Assembly: GCA_018241765.1 (NCBI GenBank)
Contig: JAFEDD010000003.1
Location: 40,073 to 98,323 of the forward strand
Direction of reading: 5' to 3'
Source of the DNA: Pseudomonadota bacterium
GTDB lineage: Bacteria > Pseudomonadota > Gammaproteobacteria > Burkholderiales > Casimicrobiaceae
Length of the DNA stretch: 58,251 nucleotides
How positions within the stretch are numbered: the first letter of the stretch is position 1; every line of letters starts with the position of its first letter. The notes beneath the pieces were generated by a model, which searched no databases, had not been told where the DNA came from, and worked only from the letters and a program-made list of their open reading frames with translations. The position numbers were made by a program, and so were the translations under genes. This document shows positions 27,420 to 38,095 of the stretch, piece after piece.

Positions 27420-28625
27420 ATGAGTCGCGTGCACTTCGACGTGCTCGTGGTCGGCGGTGGGCCGGTCGGTTGGGCGTGTGCGCTCGCTGCGCGGCAGGGG
27501 CTGGGCGCGACGGCGCGCGTCGGCGTGCTCGAACGCAGCGCGTTGCCGCCCGAAGCGCCCACCGACGCACCGCCGGCTGCTCGCGTCTACACCGTGGCGG
27601 TCGGCAATCTGCGGGCACTCGCGGAGGCGGGCGTCCGCATCCGCGGCGAGCGCGCGGCCGATGTGACCGCGATGCGTGTCTTCGGTCGCGACGGCGCGCT
27701 TGCGCTCGATGTGAGTGCCGATGACGGCGGCGACGACATCCTCGCTCGGGTCATCGAACACGATGCGCTCACGCACGCCATCGCGCGCGCCGCCATGGCG
27801 CAGGGCGTGACGCTGCGAATCGGGGTCGCGACCGAACTGCACGATGGCGAAGGCGCGGCGAGGAAGCTCGTCGAACTCGACGATCGAACGCTGCTCGATG
27901 CGCGCGTCGTGCTCATTGCCGACGGCGCGGGCTCGACGCTGCGCGCGGCCGCAGGCCTCGATGCCCGTCATCACGCCTACCCGCAATGCGGTGTCGTCGC
28001 CAACTTCGCGCTGCGCGAGGCGCATCGCGGCACGGCACACCAGTGGTTTCTGGCGGACGGTTCGATCCTCGCCTTGCTGCCGCTGCCCGAGGTGCGCGGC
28101 GAGCCGGCGGTGTCGATGGTCTGGTCGTGTCCGCCGACGCAGGCGCAAGCGCTTTGCGCGATGTCGGATGCGGCGCTCGTCGCCGCCGTCCGGGCCGCAA
28201 GCGCGGACGCGCTGTCGCTGTGCGCGGTGGTGGGCGGCGCGCGCAGCTTTCCTCTTCAGTTGCTGCGTCTGCCCGATCCGGTCGGGGCGCGGGTGCTGGC
28301 GGTGGGAGACGCCGCCCATGCGATGCACCCTCTGGCCGGGCAGGGCGTCAATGTCGGGCTCGCCGACGCTCGGACGTTGCGCGATCTGTGGCGTGACGAC
28401 GCGCCGCGCGTGGGCGGCGATGCCGGCCACCCGCTGCTGCTCGGTCGCTATCGTCGGCAACGCTATGCGCCGACGGTCGCGATGCAACTGGCGACCGACG
28501 GTCTTTTCCGGCTCTACAATGCCACGGAACATCCCCTCCTGATGGCGGCTGGCGACGCGGGAATGCGTCTTTTCGGCCAGCTGCCCGCGTTTCGTCGCAT
28601 GCTGCTTTCCGCCGCCATGCAATGA
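27420..28625 (+). CDS. UbiH/UbiF/COQ6-family FAD-dependent hydroxylase
   Basis: A 401-residue flavoprotein monooxygenase with the dinucleotide motif VVGGGPVG (10-17) and the FAD-ribityl motif VGDAAHAMHPLAGQGVNVGLAD, which is typical of ubiquinone-ring hydroxylases. Which ring position it modifies cannot be decided, since UbiH, UbiF, UbiI and UbiM look alike at this level. It follows hslV by five bases and its stop overlaps an upstream ATG of the dsbC reading frame; linkage of a Ubi hydroxylase with dsbC is found in related bacteria. Confidence 0.88.
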   Translation: MSRVHFDVLVVGGGPVGWACALAARQGLGATARVGVLERSALPPEAPTDAPPAARVYTVAVGNLRALAEAGVRIRGERAADVTAMRVFGRDGALALDVSADDGGDDILARVIEHDALTHAIARAAMAQGVTLRIGVATELHDGEGAARKLVELDDRTLLDARVVLIADGAGSTLRAAAGLDARHHAYPQCGVVANFALREAHRGTAHQWFLADGSILALLPLPEVRGEPAVSMVWSCPPTQAQALCAMSDAALVAAVRAASADALSLCAVVGGARSFPLQLLRLPDPVGARVLAVGDAAHAMHPLAGQGVNVGLADARTLRDLWRDDAPRVGGDAGHPLLLGRYRRQRYAPTVAMQLATDGLFRLYNATEHPLLMAAGDAGMRLFGQLPAFRRMLLSAAMQ

Positions 28626-28660
28626 ACGCTCCAATTCGTGCCTCTGAAGGATCTGACCGA

Positions 28661-29461
28661 ATGAAACATCTCGTCGCCGCCGTGTTCGCCACCGGCCTCC
28701 TGCTCACGGCCTGCAACGCGCAGCAGCCGCCTGCTGCGGCCGCGGCCAAACCGAGCGTAGCCGCGCCCGCTGCGAGCGCTGCCACCTCCGACCAACTGGC
28801 GGCCGTCAAGGCGACGCTCGAAACACGCTTCAAGGGCGCCCCGATCAAGGGCCTTCGTGCCTCGGTGCTGCCGGGGCTGTACGAGGCGATGGTCGGTGAC
28901 GATCTCATCTATTTCGATGACAAGCTCACGCACTTTCTGGTCGGCAACCTCATCGAGACGGCGACCATGACCAACAAGACCGAGGAGCGCAGCGCCGAGC
29001 TCAACGCGATCGATGTCAAGACGCTGCCGCTCGCGGACGCCATCAAGTTCGTCCGTGGCAAGGGCGAGCGCGTGATGTATGTGTTCACTGACGTCGATTG
29101 CCCGTTCTGCACACGCCTCGAGCAGTCGTTGCAGGACATGGACAACGTGACGGTCTACAACTTCATGTATCCGATCGATTCCCTGCACCCGGCCGCGCGC
29201 CAGAAGCAAAAGGGGATCTGGTGCTCGAAGGACCGCCTCGCGGCGTGGCAGGATGGCGTGCTGCGCAAGAAATTCGACGCCAGCGCGAAGGGCGATTGCC
29301 CGAACCCGGTCGACGCCACCGTCGCTCTGGGCCAGAAGCTCGGTGTTCGCGCGACCCCCACATTCTTTCTGTCTGACGGCCGCATGGTTGCTGGCGCCAT
29401 CCCGCGCGAGCAACTGGAAGCGCGCCTGAACGCCGCGCAGGCAAAAGTTGCGGCGAAATAG
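28661..29461 (+). CDS. dsbC: DsbC-family disulfide isomerase, apparently a lipoprotein
   Basis: A 266-residue thioredoxin-fold protein with an N-terminal dimerisation domain (about 45-110) and the active site DCPFCTRL (CPFC instead of the CGYC of E. coli DsbC). A cis-proline follows in ATPTFFLSDG. The signal sequence MKHLVAAVFATGLLLTAC ends in a lipobox LTAC (15-18), so the mature protein should begin with a lipid-modified Cys18 and an Ala/Pro/Gln-rich linker. It would isomerise wrong disulfides in the periplasm while membrane-anchored. ATG 28661 is chosen because an upstream ATG (28622) would add 13 residues ahead of the signal peptide. Confidence 0.9.
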   Translation: MKHLVAAVFATGLLLTACNAQQPPAAAAAKPSVAAPAASAATSDQLAAVKATLETRFKGAPIKGLRASVLPGLYEAMVGDDLIYFDDKLTHFLVGNLIETATMTNKTEERSAELNAIDVKTLPLADAIKFVRGKGERVMYVFTDVDCPFCTRLEQSLQDMDNVTVYNFMYPIDSLHPAARQKQKGIWCSKDRLAAWQDGVLRKKFDASAKGDCPNPVDATVALGQKLGVRATPTFFLSDGRMVAGAIPREQLEARLNAAQAKVAAK

Positions 29462-29510
29462 CCGCGCACCGTCCCCGTCACTCGTCACTCGACCATAGGG
29501 AGAACATGCA

Positions 29511-30641
29511 ATGGGTCTGATGGATTTCATCAAGGGCGAATTAATCGAGATCATCGATTGGCAGGATGACTCGCGCGACACGCTCTCCTATCGCTGGCCG
29601 GACAACGATCACCAGATCAAGAACAACGCGCAGCTCATCGTGCGCGAAAGCCAGGTTGCGCAGTTCGTCTACCTCGGCCAGTACGCCGACACGCTCGGCC
29701 CCGGCAAGCACACGCTGTCGACGCAGAACATTCCGGTGCTGTCGACGTTGCTCGGCTGGAAATATGGCTTCGAGACGCCGTTCAAGGCCGACGTCTACTT
29801 CGTCACGACGCGCGTGTTCCCCGGCAACAAATGGGGCACGGCCAACCCGATCATGCTGCGCGACCAGGACTTCGGCGTCGTGCGTCTGCGCGCCTTCGGG
29901 CAATACGACTTCAAGATCGTCAACCCGCCGCTGTTCCTGAAAGAGGTCGCCGGCACCGACAATCATTTCCGGCTCGACGAATTCGCCGACGTCATGCGCT
30001 CGAAGATCGTCACCGTCTTCACCGAGGCGATCGCCAATGCCAAGGTGCCCGCGCTCGATGTTGCGGCACGCTACAGCGAGATCGGCGCGGCGTTGCTGCC
30101 CGCCATCAATCCGGTCACGACGGCGAAGTACGGCATCGAAGTGACGACGTTCAACATCGAGAACGTGTCGCTGCCGCCGGAAGTCGAGCAGGCGATCGAC
30201 AAGCGCGGCGCGATGACCACCATCGGCGACATGGGCGAGTACATCCGCTACAACATGGCCAACGCCGTGGCCGAGGGCAAGGCCGGCACCATGGGCTTTG
30301 GCGCGGAGTTCGCCGTGGCGATGGGCGTCGGCCAGCAGATGATCAACCAGCCCGGCGGCACGGTTGGGGCGAATCCGAACGCGCCGCGCGGCATGTTGCC
30401 ACCCACCATGGCGGCGCCCGCGGCGGCCGCGACCGGCGCGGCGCCGGCCACCGTTGCGGCGGCTGCAGCCGCCGCTGCCCCGGCGATGGAGCTGATGAAT
30501 CCGGCACAGGTTGGGCAACTGCTGGGCGTCAGCGAGGCGGACGTGCTCGCGGAGCTCGACGCGGGCAACCTGAAGGGCCGCAAGATCGGCTCGCAGTGGC
30601 GGGTGACGAAGGAAGCGGTGGATGCCTTCCTGAAGGGCTGA
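29511..30641 (+). CDS. SPFH-domain protein with C-terminal excisionase-type HTH
   Basis: A 376-residue protein. Residues 1-270 resemble the SPFH/virion-core-like family (MGLMDFIKGELIEIIDW at the start, then QLIVRESQVAQFVYLGQYAD). An Ala/Pro-rich linker (about 290-325) leads to a small helix-turn-helix of the excisionase (MerR-like) type: NPAQVGQLLGVSEADVLAEL and GRKIGSQWRVTKEAVDAFL. SPFH proteins form membrane-bound ring assemblies, and no transmembrane helix is evident here. It is followed by a twin zinc-ribbon membrane protein, a pairing that suggests a common but unknown role. Confidence 0.85.
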   Translation: MGLMDFIKGELIEIIDWQDDSRDTLSYRWPDNDHQIKNNAQLIVRESQVAQFVYLGQYADTLGPGKHTLSTQNIPVLSTLLGWKYGFETPFKADVYFVTTRVFPGNKWGTANPIMLRDQDFGVVRLRAFGQYDFKIVNPPLFLKEVAGTDNHFRLDEFADVMRSKIVTVFTEAIANAKVPALDVAARYSEIGAALLPAINPVTTAKYGIEVTTFNIENVSLPPEVEQAIDKRGAMTTIGDMGEYIRYNMANAVAEGKAGTMGFGAEFAVAMGVGQQMINQPGGTVGANPNAPRGMLPPTMAAPAAAATGAAPATVAAAAAAAAPAMELMNPAQVGQLLGVSEADVLAELDAGNLKGRKIGSQWRVTKEAVDAFLKG

Positions 30642-30717
30642 TCGCTCGGCATGTGGCGGCAGGCTACGTCCGGCCGCCCGCGTTCATGCTGGTTGACACC
30701 GACGCACCGATTGCGCG

Positions 30718-31887
30718 ATGAACCCTCCGACCGCCACCCATAGCGACGCCACGGCGCCCGAGAAGCAGGCGCGCAGCAAATACAGTTGCGTTGCCTGCGG
30801 TGGCGAGGCGGTGTGGAACCCGGCCAAGCAAAAGCTCGTCTGCGCGTTCTGCGGCACCGAGATGCCGTTGCCGCCCGCCAGCGAGGCGATGCCGGGGCTG
30901 CAATCGACCGACATCGTCGAGCACGATCTCGTCGCCGCGCTGCGTGACTTGAGTGGCGAAGCGCGCGGGTGGGCGCGCACGACGCGCATGATCAAGTGCC
31001 GGCAGTGCCAGGCGATCAGCGTGTTCGATGCGACCAAGCAGGCGAAGGCCTGCGAGTTCTGCGGCGCATCCGCCATCGTCGATTACGACGAGACGGGCGA
31101 CGTCATCCGACCCGAGGCGATCCTGCCGATTCAGGTCAGCGAATCGCAGGCGCGCGATCGTTTGCGTGCGTGGTATGGCAAGCTCTGGTGGGCGCCCAAC
31201 GCGCTGAAGAAAAAGGCGATGGCCGACCGCGTGAGCGGGCTCTATCTGCCGTATTGGACGTTCGACGCGATGGTCGACGCGCGCTGGCAGGCCGAGGCGG
31301 GCTACTACTACTACGAAACCGAGACGTATTTCGAGAACGGAGAGCAGCGCAGCCGCCAGGTGCAGCGCGTGCGCTGGGAATACGCCTCGGGCAGTCTCAA
31401 CCACTTCTTCGATGACACGCTGGTGTGTGGGTCGCGCGGTGTGCGCGAGGCGCTGCTGCGCAACATCGAGCCTTTCCCTACCACCGAGAAGGGCACGGGG
31501 GCGCTGAAACCCTATGACCCGGCGTACGTCAGTGGCTGGACGGTGGAGCGCTATCAGATCGACCTGATCGCAGCGGCCAAGCTGAGCCGCGAGCGCATGC
31601 TCGGCGAAACGCGTGGCTTGTGTTCGCAACAGGTGCCGGGCGACACGCAGCGCAACTTGCAGGTCGACGCCAATTTCTCGCGGCAAACGTTCAAGCACAT
31701 CCTCGCGCCGGTGTGGCTTTTGACCTACGTCTACGCCAACAAGGACTATCAGGTCGTCATGAACGCCGTGACCGGCAAGCTCGATGGCGAATATCCGAAG
31801 AGCTGGGTGAAGATCACGCTCGCCGTGATCGTCGTGCTGATCGTGCTGTTCGTCGTGTTCGCCGGTGGTGGTGGCCGTCACCGCTGA
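30718..31887 (+). CDS. twin zinc-ribbon membrane protein
   Basis: A 389-residue protein with two N-terminal zinc ribbons: C24/C27 with C42/C45, and C94/C97 with C112/C115. A middle domain is rich in aromatic residues (LYLPYWTFDAMVDARWQAEA and YYYYETETYFENGEQ). A single C-terminal membrane helix, ITLAVIVVLIVLFVVF, is followed by GGGGRHR. The protein probably faces the cytoplasm with its zinc ribbons and sits beside the SPFH protein encoded just upstream (76 bases). No catalytic motif was recognised. Confidence 0.8.
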   Translation: MNPPTATHSDATAPEKQARSKYSCVACGGEAVWNPAKQKLVCAFCGTEMPLPPASEAMPGLQSTDIVEHDLVAALRDLSGEARGWARTTRMIKCRQCQAISVFDATKQAKACEFCGASAIVDYDETGDVIRPEAILPIQVSESQARDRLRAWYGKLWWAPNALKKKAMADRVSGLYLPYWTFDAMVDARWQAEAGYYYYETETYFENGEQRSRQVQRVRWEYASGSLNHFFDDTLVCGSRGVREALLRNIEPFPTTEKGTGALKPYDPAYVSGWTVERYQIDLIAAAKLSRERMLGETRGLCSQQVPGDTQRNLQVDANFSRQTFKHILAPVWLLTYVYANKDYQVVMNAVTGKLDGEYPKSWVKITLAVIVVLIVLFVVFAGGGGRHR

Positions 31888-32668
31888 GCCACGGCTGCCC
31901 GCCGTCGCGGGCGTTGCGCTGGCCGCGATTCCACCGGCCCTGGCCGAGCATCCGGCGTTCGCGCCGTACGCTCCCCTGTCGGCGGATGGGGCCGCCGCCG
32001 ACGCCGGCATGGCTTCGTTGATGCCGCGTCTCGTGGCGCCACCCACGCGCGCCCTCGGCGCACTGGAATTCGAGCGACGCCTGGTTGACGCGAACGAGCT
32101 CATCGTGCGTCCCAACGATCTGCATGACACCTTGAACGCGCTCGTTTGGCGCCGCTTTCCACGCATGAAGCGCGCGATCAGCGAACTGCACGTCGCGCTC
32201 GGTGCGGCCGCCACGGCCAACGCGCGTCCGCGCCGACGCGATGTGCTGACGCTCTTCGATGAGGCGGGCGCGCTGTTGCTGAGTGAGCGCACCGATTTGC
32301 CCGCGCTGCATGCGGCGCACGCGTGGCGAGCGCTGTTCGTGGATCGGCGCGCGGCGTTCGCACGCGATGTGCGGGTGATTCTCTTCGGTCACGGCGCGCT
32401 CGAGCAGCTCGCGGGCAACGCGCATCGCGGGTTGACCGTGAAGGCGCTGTGGGTGGCGTATCCGGGCACGATCGGGTTGCCCGCGCTCGACGCGGCGCTC
32501 GCCGCGCAGATCACGGCGGGCACGCTGCTCGCTGCCGATGAGCCGCGCCTGCCGTTGCCGCTCCTTGGTGTGCCGGGCTGGTTTGCCGAAAACGAGGATC
32601 CACGCTGTTACGACGATGCGAGCGTGTTCCGGCCGAGGCGCACGGAGCGCGGCGCGGCTTCGTCGTAG
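31865..32668 (+). CDS. DUF3025 family protein
   Basis: A protein of 267 residues with the DUF3025 hallmark VRPNDLHDTLNALVWRRFPRMK and a later LFGHGALEQLAGN. The function is unknown. The ATG at 31865 overlaps the end of the preceding gene by 23 bases; GTG 31871 is another possible start. Convergent with ptsI, which ends 39 bases further on. Confidence 0.8.
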   Translation: MVVAVTAEPRLPAVAGVALAAIPPALAEHPAFAPYAPLSADGAAADAGMASLMPRLVAPPTRALGALEFERRLVDANELIVRPNDLHDTLNALVWRRFPRMKRAISELHVALGAAATANARPRRRDVLTLFDEAGALLLSERTDLPALHAAHAWRALFVDRRAAFARDVRVILFGHGALEQLAGNAHRGLTVKALWVAYPGTIGLPALDAALAAQITAGTLLAADEPRLPLPLLGVPGWFAENEDPRCYDDASVFRPRRTERGAASS

Positions 32669-32707
32669 CGACTGCGGGAGCTCGGCGTCGCGCCGGCGCG
32701 CTGTGGC

Positions 32708-34477
<1,770 letters not shown>

Positions 34478-34537
34478 GGGGCAATGCTAGCAACTGCCCG
34501 TCGCACCCCGTTGCAACGGGGAAGATGACACAATGCC

Positions 34538-34660
34538 CGATACAACTTTTTTCGCTAAGGCGCATCCACAACGGGCTTGCGGCGCCAAATGTGCAAAAGT
34601 CGATATTGGGCAAAACCAAGTCGCAAGCCCGTTGTGAGCGCCATTTGCACGAAAAGCCAT
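34538..34660. repeat. dispersed palindromic element, copy 3, in the ptsI-yajC divergent region
   Basis: Left end CGATACAACTTTTTTCGC, left core GCGCATCCACAACGGGCTTG, centre AAAGTCGATATT and right core CAAGCCCGTTGTGAGCGCC. The right outer end (GAAAAGCC) is truncated. Unlike copies 2 and 4, this one sits between divergent genes, where it would lie in the 5' regions of both and could affect expression. Confidence 0.85.
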
Positions 34661-34716
34661 TGACATCGCTGCGGCAGGTGCGGTCGTCGGCAAGGCGGCC
34701 GACACGCGGCGCCGAC

Positions 34717-34722
34717 TAAAAT
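34717..34722 (+). promoter_or_regulatory. possible -10 box of the yajC-sec operon
   Basis: TAAAAT, 38 bases before the yajC start, at the same kind of site as boxes ahead of yebC and ffh. The -35 region at 34694-34699 (GGCGGC) is not a match. Confidence 0.3.
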
Positions 34723-34759
34723 GAAAGGTTGACTCCATGATTTTCCGAGGGTTTCTTCC

Positions 34760-35083
34760 ATGATTGGCACGGCATACGCGCAGGCGGCCGGCGGCGCGGC
34801 GGGCGGCAGTGAACTGCTGTCGTTCCTGCCGATGATCGGCATTTTCGTCATCTTCTATTTCCTTCTGATCCGGCCGCAACAAAAGCGCGCCAAGGAGCAA
34901 AAGGCGATGCTCGAGGCGCTGCAGAAGGGGGATGAGGTGGTCACCGCCGGAGGCGTCGTTGGTCGGGTTACCAAGCTCGACGACAACTACGTGACGCTCG
35001 CCGTCGGCGGCGGCACCGAAATCGGCTTCCAGCGCAACGCGGTCACGGCGTTGCTGCCCAAGGGCTCGCTCAAACAACTCTGA
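34760..35083 (+). CDS. yajC: YajC, preprotein translocase auxiliary subunit
   Basis: A 107-residue protein with one N-terminal membrane helix (LLSFLPMIGIFVIFYFLLIR) followed by PQQKRAKEQKAMLEALQKGD and the GGVVGRVTKL strand region of YajC. It associates with SecD and SecF in the Sec holotranslocon, and its gene precedes secD as usual. The tgt and queA genes that commonly lie upstream are not present. Confidence 0.95.
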   Translation: MIGTAYAQAAGGAAGGSELLSFLPMIGIFVIFYFLLIRPQQKRAKEQKAMLEALQKGDEVVTAGGVVGRVTKLDDNYVTLAVGGGTEIGFQRNAVTALLPKGSLKQL

Positions 35084-35159
35084 GCCACGCCGACCGTCGC
35101 GACTTGCGTTGCGACGGCACAGCCCAACCTCCGTTCAATCTCCCCGGCAGGCTCAGCCC

Positions 35160-37082
35160 ATGAACCGCTATCCCCTGTGGAAATACCTGATCATGATCGT
35201 CGCGGTCGTGATCGGTCTTTTCTATACGCTGCCCAACATCTTCCCGCAGGTCCCCGCGGTGCAGGTGTCGACCAACAAGACGGCGGTTCGCCTCGACGCC
35301 GCACTGCTCGATCGGGTCGAGAAGACGCTGAAGAGCGCTGGCATCCCGACGACCACGGCCGGGCTCGATCCTGACAACGGCGTGCACATCCGCTTCGTGA
35401 AGGGCGACACCGAGAACCAGGCGAAGGCCAAGGAGGTGCTGATCAAGGAGCTCAACGGAGGCGTCGCCGACGGCACCGGCAACTACATCGTCGCGCTGAC
35501 CAGCGAATCGACCACGCCGCGCTGGATGCAGGAGCTGAACGCCAAACCGATGGCGCTGGGGCTCGACCTCCGCGGCGGCGTGCACTTCCTGATGCAAGTC
35601 GACATGAAGGGCGCGCTCGATCGCGCCGCCGACCGCAACGCGGCCGACATCCGCACGCTGCTGCGCGAGAAGAAAATTGCCTATGGCGGCGTGGACAAGG
35701 CGGGCGCCATCATCAACGTCAAATTCAGCGATGCCGCCGAGCGGCAGAAGGCCGAGCTCGCCATCAGCGACTCCAACAAGGATCTGCTGCTGAAGGAGGA
35801 CGGCGCGGGGCAGGATCTGCGCCTGCTCGTCACGCTGAAGGATGAGGCGAAGAAAAAGCTCGCCGACTCCGCGATCGAACAGAACCAGAAGGTGCTGGGC
35901 AACCGCATCAACGCGCTCGGACTCACCGAGCCGATCATCCAGCGTCAGGGCGCCGATCGCATCGTGATCCAGGTGCCGGGCGCCTCCGACCCGGCGCGCC
36001 TGAAGGACGTGATCGGCCGCACCGGCACGCTGGAGCTGCGCATGGTCGATGCCGACGGCCAGAAGAACACGGCCGCGCTGCAGGCCGCACAGGCCGGCAA
36101 CGTGCCCTTCGGCACCGAACTGATGAACGATCGCGACGGCGGCCAAATTCTCGTCAAGAAGCAGTACGTGATCACCGGCGAGCGCATCAACGGCGCCGAG
36201 CCCGCGTTCGATGGCCAGAGCAACCAGCCGATCGTGCGCGTGACCACCGACGGGCAGGGTGCACGCGTGCTGCGCGACGTCACCTCGCAGAACATCGGCA
36301 ACCGCATGGCGATCGTGCTGATCGAAAAGGGCAAACCGGAAGTCATCACGGCGCCGGTCATCCAGGGTGAACTCGGCAGCAACTTCCAGATCAGCGGCCG
36401 CATGACGACGCGCGAGACGAGCGACATCGCGCTCCTGATCCGCTCCGGCTCGATCGCCGCGCCAATGGAGATCATCGAAGAGCGCACCGTCGGCCCGAGC
36501 CTGGGTGCCGAGAACATCGATCGCGGCTTCCACTCCGTGCTCTGGGGCTACCTCGTGCTGGCGACCTTCATCTGCATCTACTACATGGTGATGGGGCTCA
36601 TCTCGACGCTCGCGCTGAGCGTGAACCTGCTCCTGCTGATCGCCGTGCTCTCGATGCTGCAGGCCACGCTGACGTTGCCGGGCATTGCCGCCATCGCGCT
36701 GACGCTCGGCATGGCGATCGACGCCAACGTGCTGATCAACGAACGCATCCGCGAAGAACTGCGCGCCGGCGCCAAGGCGCAAGAGGCGATCTCGGCGGGC
36801 TTCGAGCACGCCTGGCGCACGATTCTCGACTCCAACATCACCACGCTGATCGCCGGCCTCGCGCTCTTCGTGTTCGGCACCGGGCCGGTCAAGGGCTTTG
36901 CCGTCGTGCACTGCCTGGGCATCCTCACTTCGATGTTCTCCGCCGTGTTCTTCTCGCGCGGTGTGGTCAACCTGGTCTACGGCAGCCGCAAGAAACTCGA
37001 GAAGGTGTCGATCGGCACCGTCTGGCGACCGCCATCGGTCAGCACCAACGCCGCCGTCACGGCGAGCGTGGACGCGAAATAA
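35160..37082 (+). CDS. secD: SecD, protein translocase subunit
   Basis: A 640-residue membrane protein with a first helix in MNRYPLWKYLIMIVAVVIGL, a large periplasmic region containing the ALGLDLRGGVHFLMQVD motif, and five further helices near the C-terminus with GMAIDANVLINERIREEL, the conserved part of the proton channel. With SecF it uses proton flow to pull exported proteins across the inner membrane. ATG 35160 gives the family N-terminus. Confidence 0.96.
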   Translation: MNRYPLWKYLIMIVAVVIGLFYTLPNIFPQVPAVQVSTNKTAVRLDAALLDRVEKTLKSAGIPTTTAGLDPDNGVHIRFVKGDTENQAKAKEVLIKELNGGVADGTGNYIVALTSESTTPRWMQELNAKPMALGLDLRGGVHFLMQVDMKGALDRAADRNAADIRTLLREKKIAYGGVDKAGAIINVKFSDAAERQKAELAISDSNKDLLLKEDGAGQDLRLLVTLKDEAKKKLADSAIEQNQKVLGNRINALGLTEPIIQRQGADRIVIQVPGASDPARLKDVIGRTGTLELRMVDADGQKNTAALQAAQAGNVPFGTELMNDRDGGQILVKKQYVITGERINGAEPAFDGQSNQPIVRVTTDGQGARVLRDVTSQNIGNRMAIVLIEKGKPEVITAPVIQGELGSNFQISGRMTTRETSDIALLIRSGSIAAPMEIIEERTVGPSLGAENIDRGFHSVLWGYLVLATFICIYYMVMGLISTLALSVNLLLLIAVLSMLQATLTLPGIAAIALTLGMAIDANVLINERIREELRAGAKAQEAISAGFEHAWRTILDSNITTLIAGLALFVFGTGPVKGFAVVHCLGILTSMFSAVFFSRGVVNLVYGSRKKLEKVSIGTVWRPPSVSTNAAVTASVDAK

Positions 37083-37108
37083 CCGTCGGGCCCCGGCAGG
37101 AGAACACC

Positions 37109-38095
37109 ATGGAATTTTTCCGCTTCTCGCGCGACATCCCGTTCATGAAGTACGCCGTGTACTTCAACGTGATTTCGCTGCTCACTTTCCTCATCGCCGT
37201 CGGCGCGCTCGCCACCAAAGGGCTGCACTACGGCATTGACTTCACCGGCGGCACCGTGGCCGAGCTGCGCTACGCCCAGCCCGCCGACATGACGCAGGCG
37301 CGCGCCGCCATCGAATCGCTGAAAACCGGCGAAGCGGTGGTGCAGCACTTCGGCACGCCGCAGGATGTATTGGTGCGGCTGCCGCTGGTGCCCGGCGTCA
37401 CCAACGCGCAGATGAGCGACAACCTGTTCAAGGCGGTGTGCGGCACGCGCACCCTCGCCGACAGCAAGAACGCCTGCGGCGAGGGCGCCGAGCGCATCGA
37501 ACTCAAGCGCGTGGAATTCGTCGGCCCGCAGGTCGGTCGCGAGCTGTTTGAAAACGGCGCGCTCGCGCTGCTCTTGGTGGTGGCGGGCATCATGATCTAC
37601 CTCGCCGTGCGCTTCGAATGGCGCTTCGCGGTGTCGGCGATCATCGCCAACCTGCACGACATCATCATCATTCTCGGGCTGTTCGCCATCTTCGGGTGGG
37701 AGTTCAATCTGCCGGTGCTCGCTGGCGTGCTCGCCATTCTGGGCTATTCGGTCAACGAGTCGGTCGTCATCGCCGACCGGGTGCGCGAGAACTTCCACAA
37801 GATGCGCAAGGCGAGCGTCGATCACGTCATCGACAACGCGATCACCAGCACCATCAGCCGCACCATCATCACCCACGGCTCCACGCAGATCATGGTGCTC
37901 TCGATGCTCTTCTTCGGTGGCGAGACGCTGCACTACTTCGCGCTCGCGCTGACCATCGGCATCCTGTTCGGCATCTACTCCTCCGTGCTGGTCATGGCGC
38001 CGCTCGTGCGCTGGCTCGGCACCTCGCGCGAGAACCTCGTGCACGCCACCGAGAAGCCGAAGGACGCGCTGGAAGCCGAGAAGATCCTGCCGTGA
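37109..38095 (+). CDS. secF: SecF, protein translocase subunit
   Basis: A 328-residue partner of SecD. It shows the first helix (YAVYFNVISLLTFLIAVGAL), GIDFTGGTVAELRY in the periplasmic domain and the C-terminal block GYSVNESVVIADRVRENF. It follows secD after 26 bases. Its stop codon overlaps the GTG start of a dedA-type gene. Confidence 0.96.
   Translation: MEFFRFSRDIPFMKYAVYFNVISLLTFLIAVGALATKGLHYGIDFTGGTVAELRYAQPADMTQARAAIESLKTGEAVVQHFGTPQDVLVRLPLVPGVTNAQMSDNLFKAVCGTRTLADSKNACGEGAERIELKRVEFVGPQVGRELFENGALALLLVVAGIMIYLAVRFEWRFAVSAIIANLHDIIIILGLFAIFGWEFNLPVLAGVLAILGYSVNESVVIADRVRENFHKMRKASVDHVIDNAITSTISRTIITHGSTQIMVLSMLFFGGETLHYFALALTIGILFGIYSSVLVMAPLVRWLGTSRENLVHATEKPKDALEAEKILP

Noticed and set aside
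35070-36911. A 613-residue frame opposite secD
   Set aside because: It lies antisense to secD, whose sequence is unmistakable, and has the skewed composition expected from the opposite strand of a GC-rich gene.
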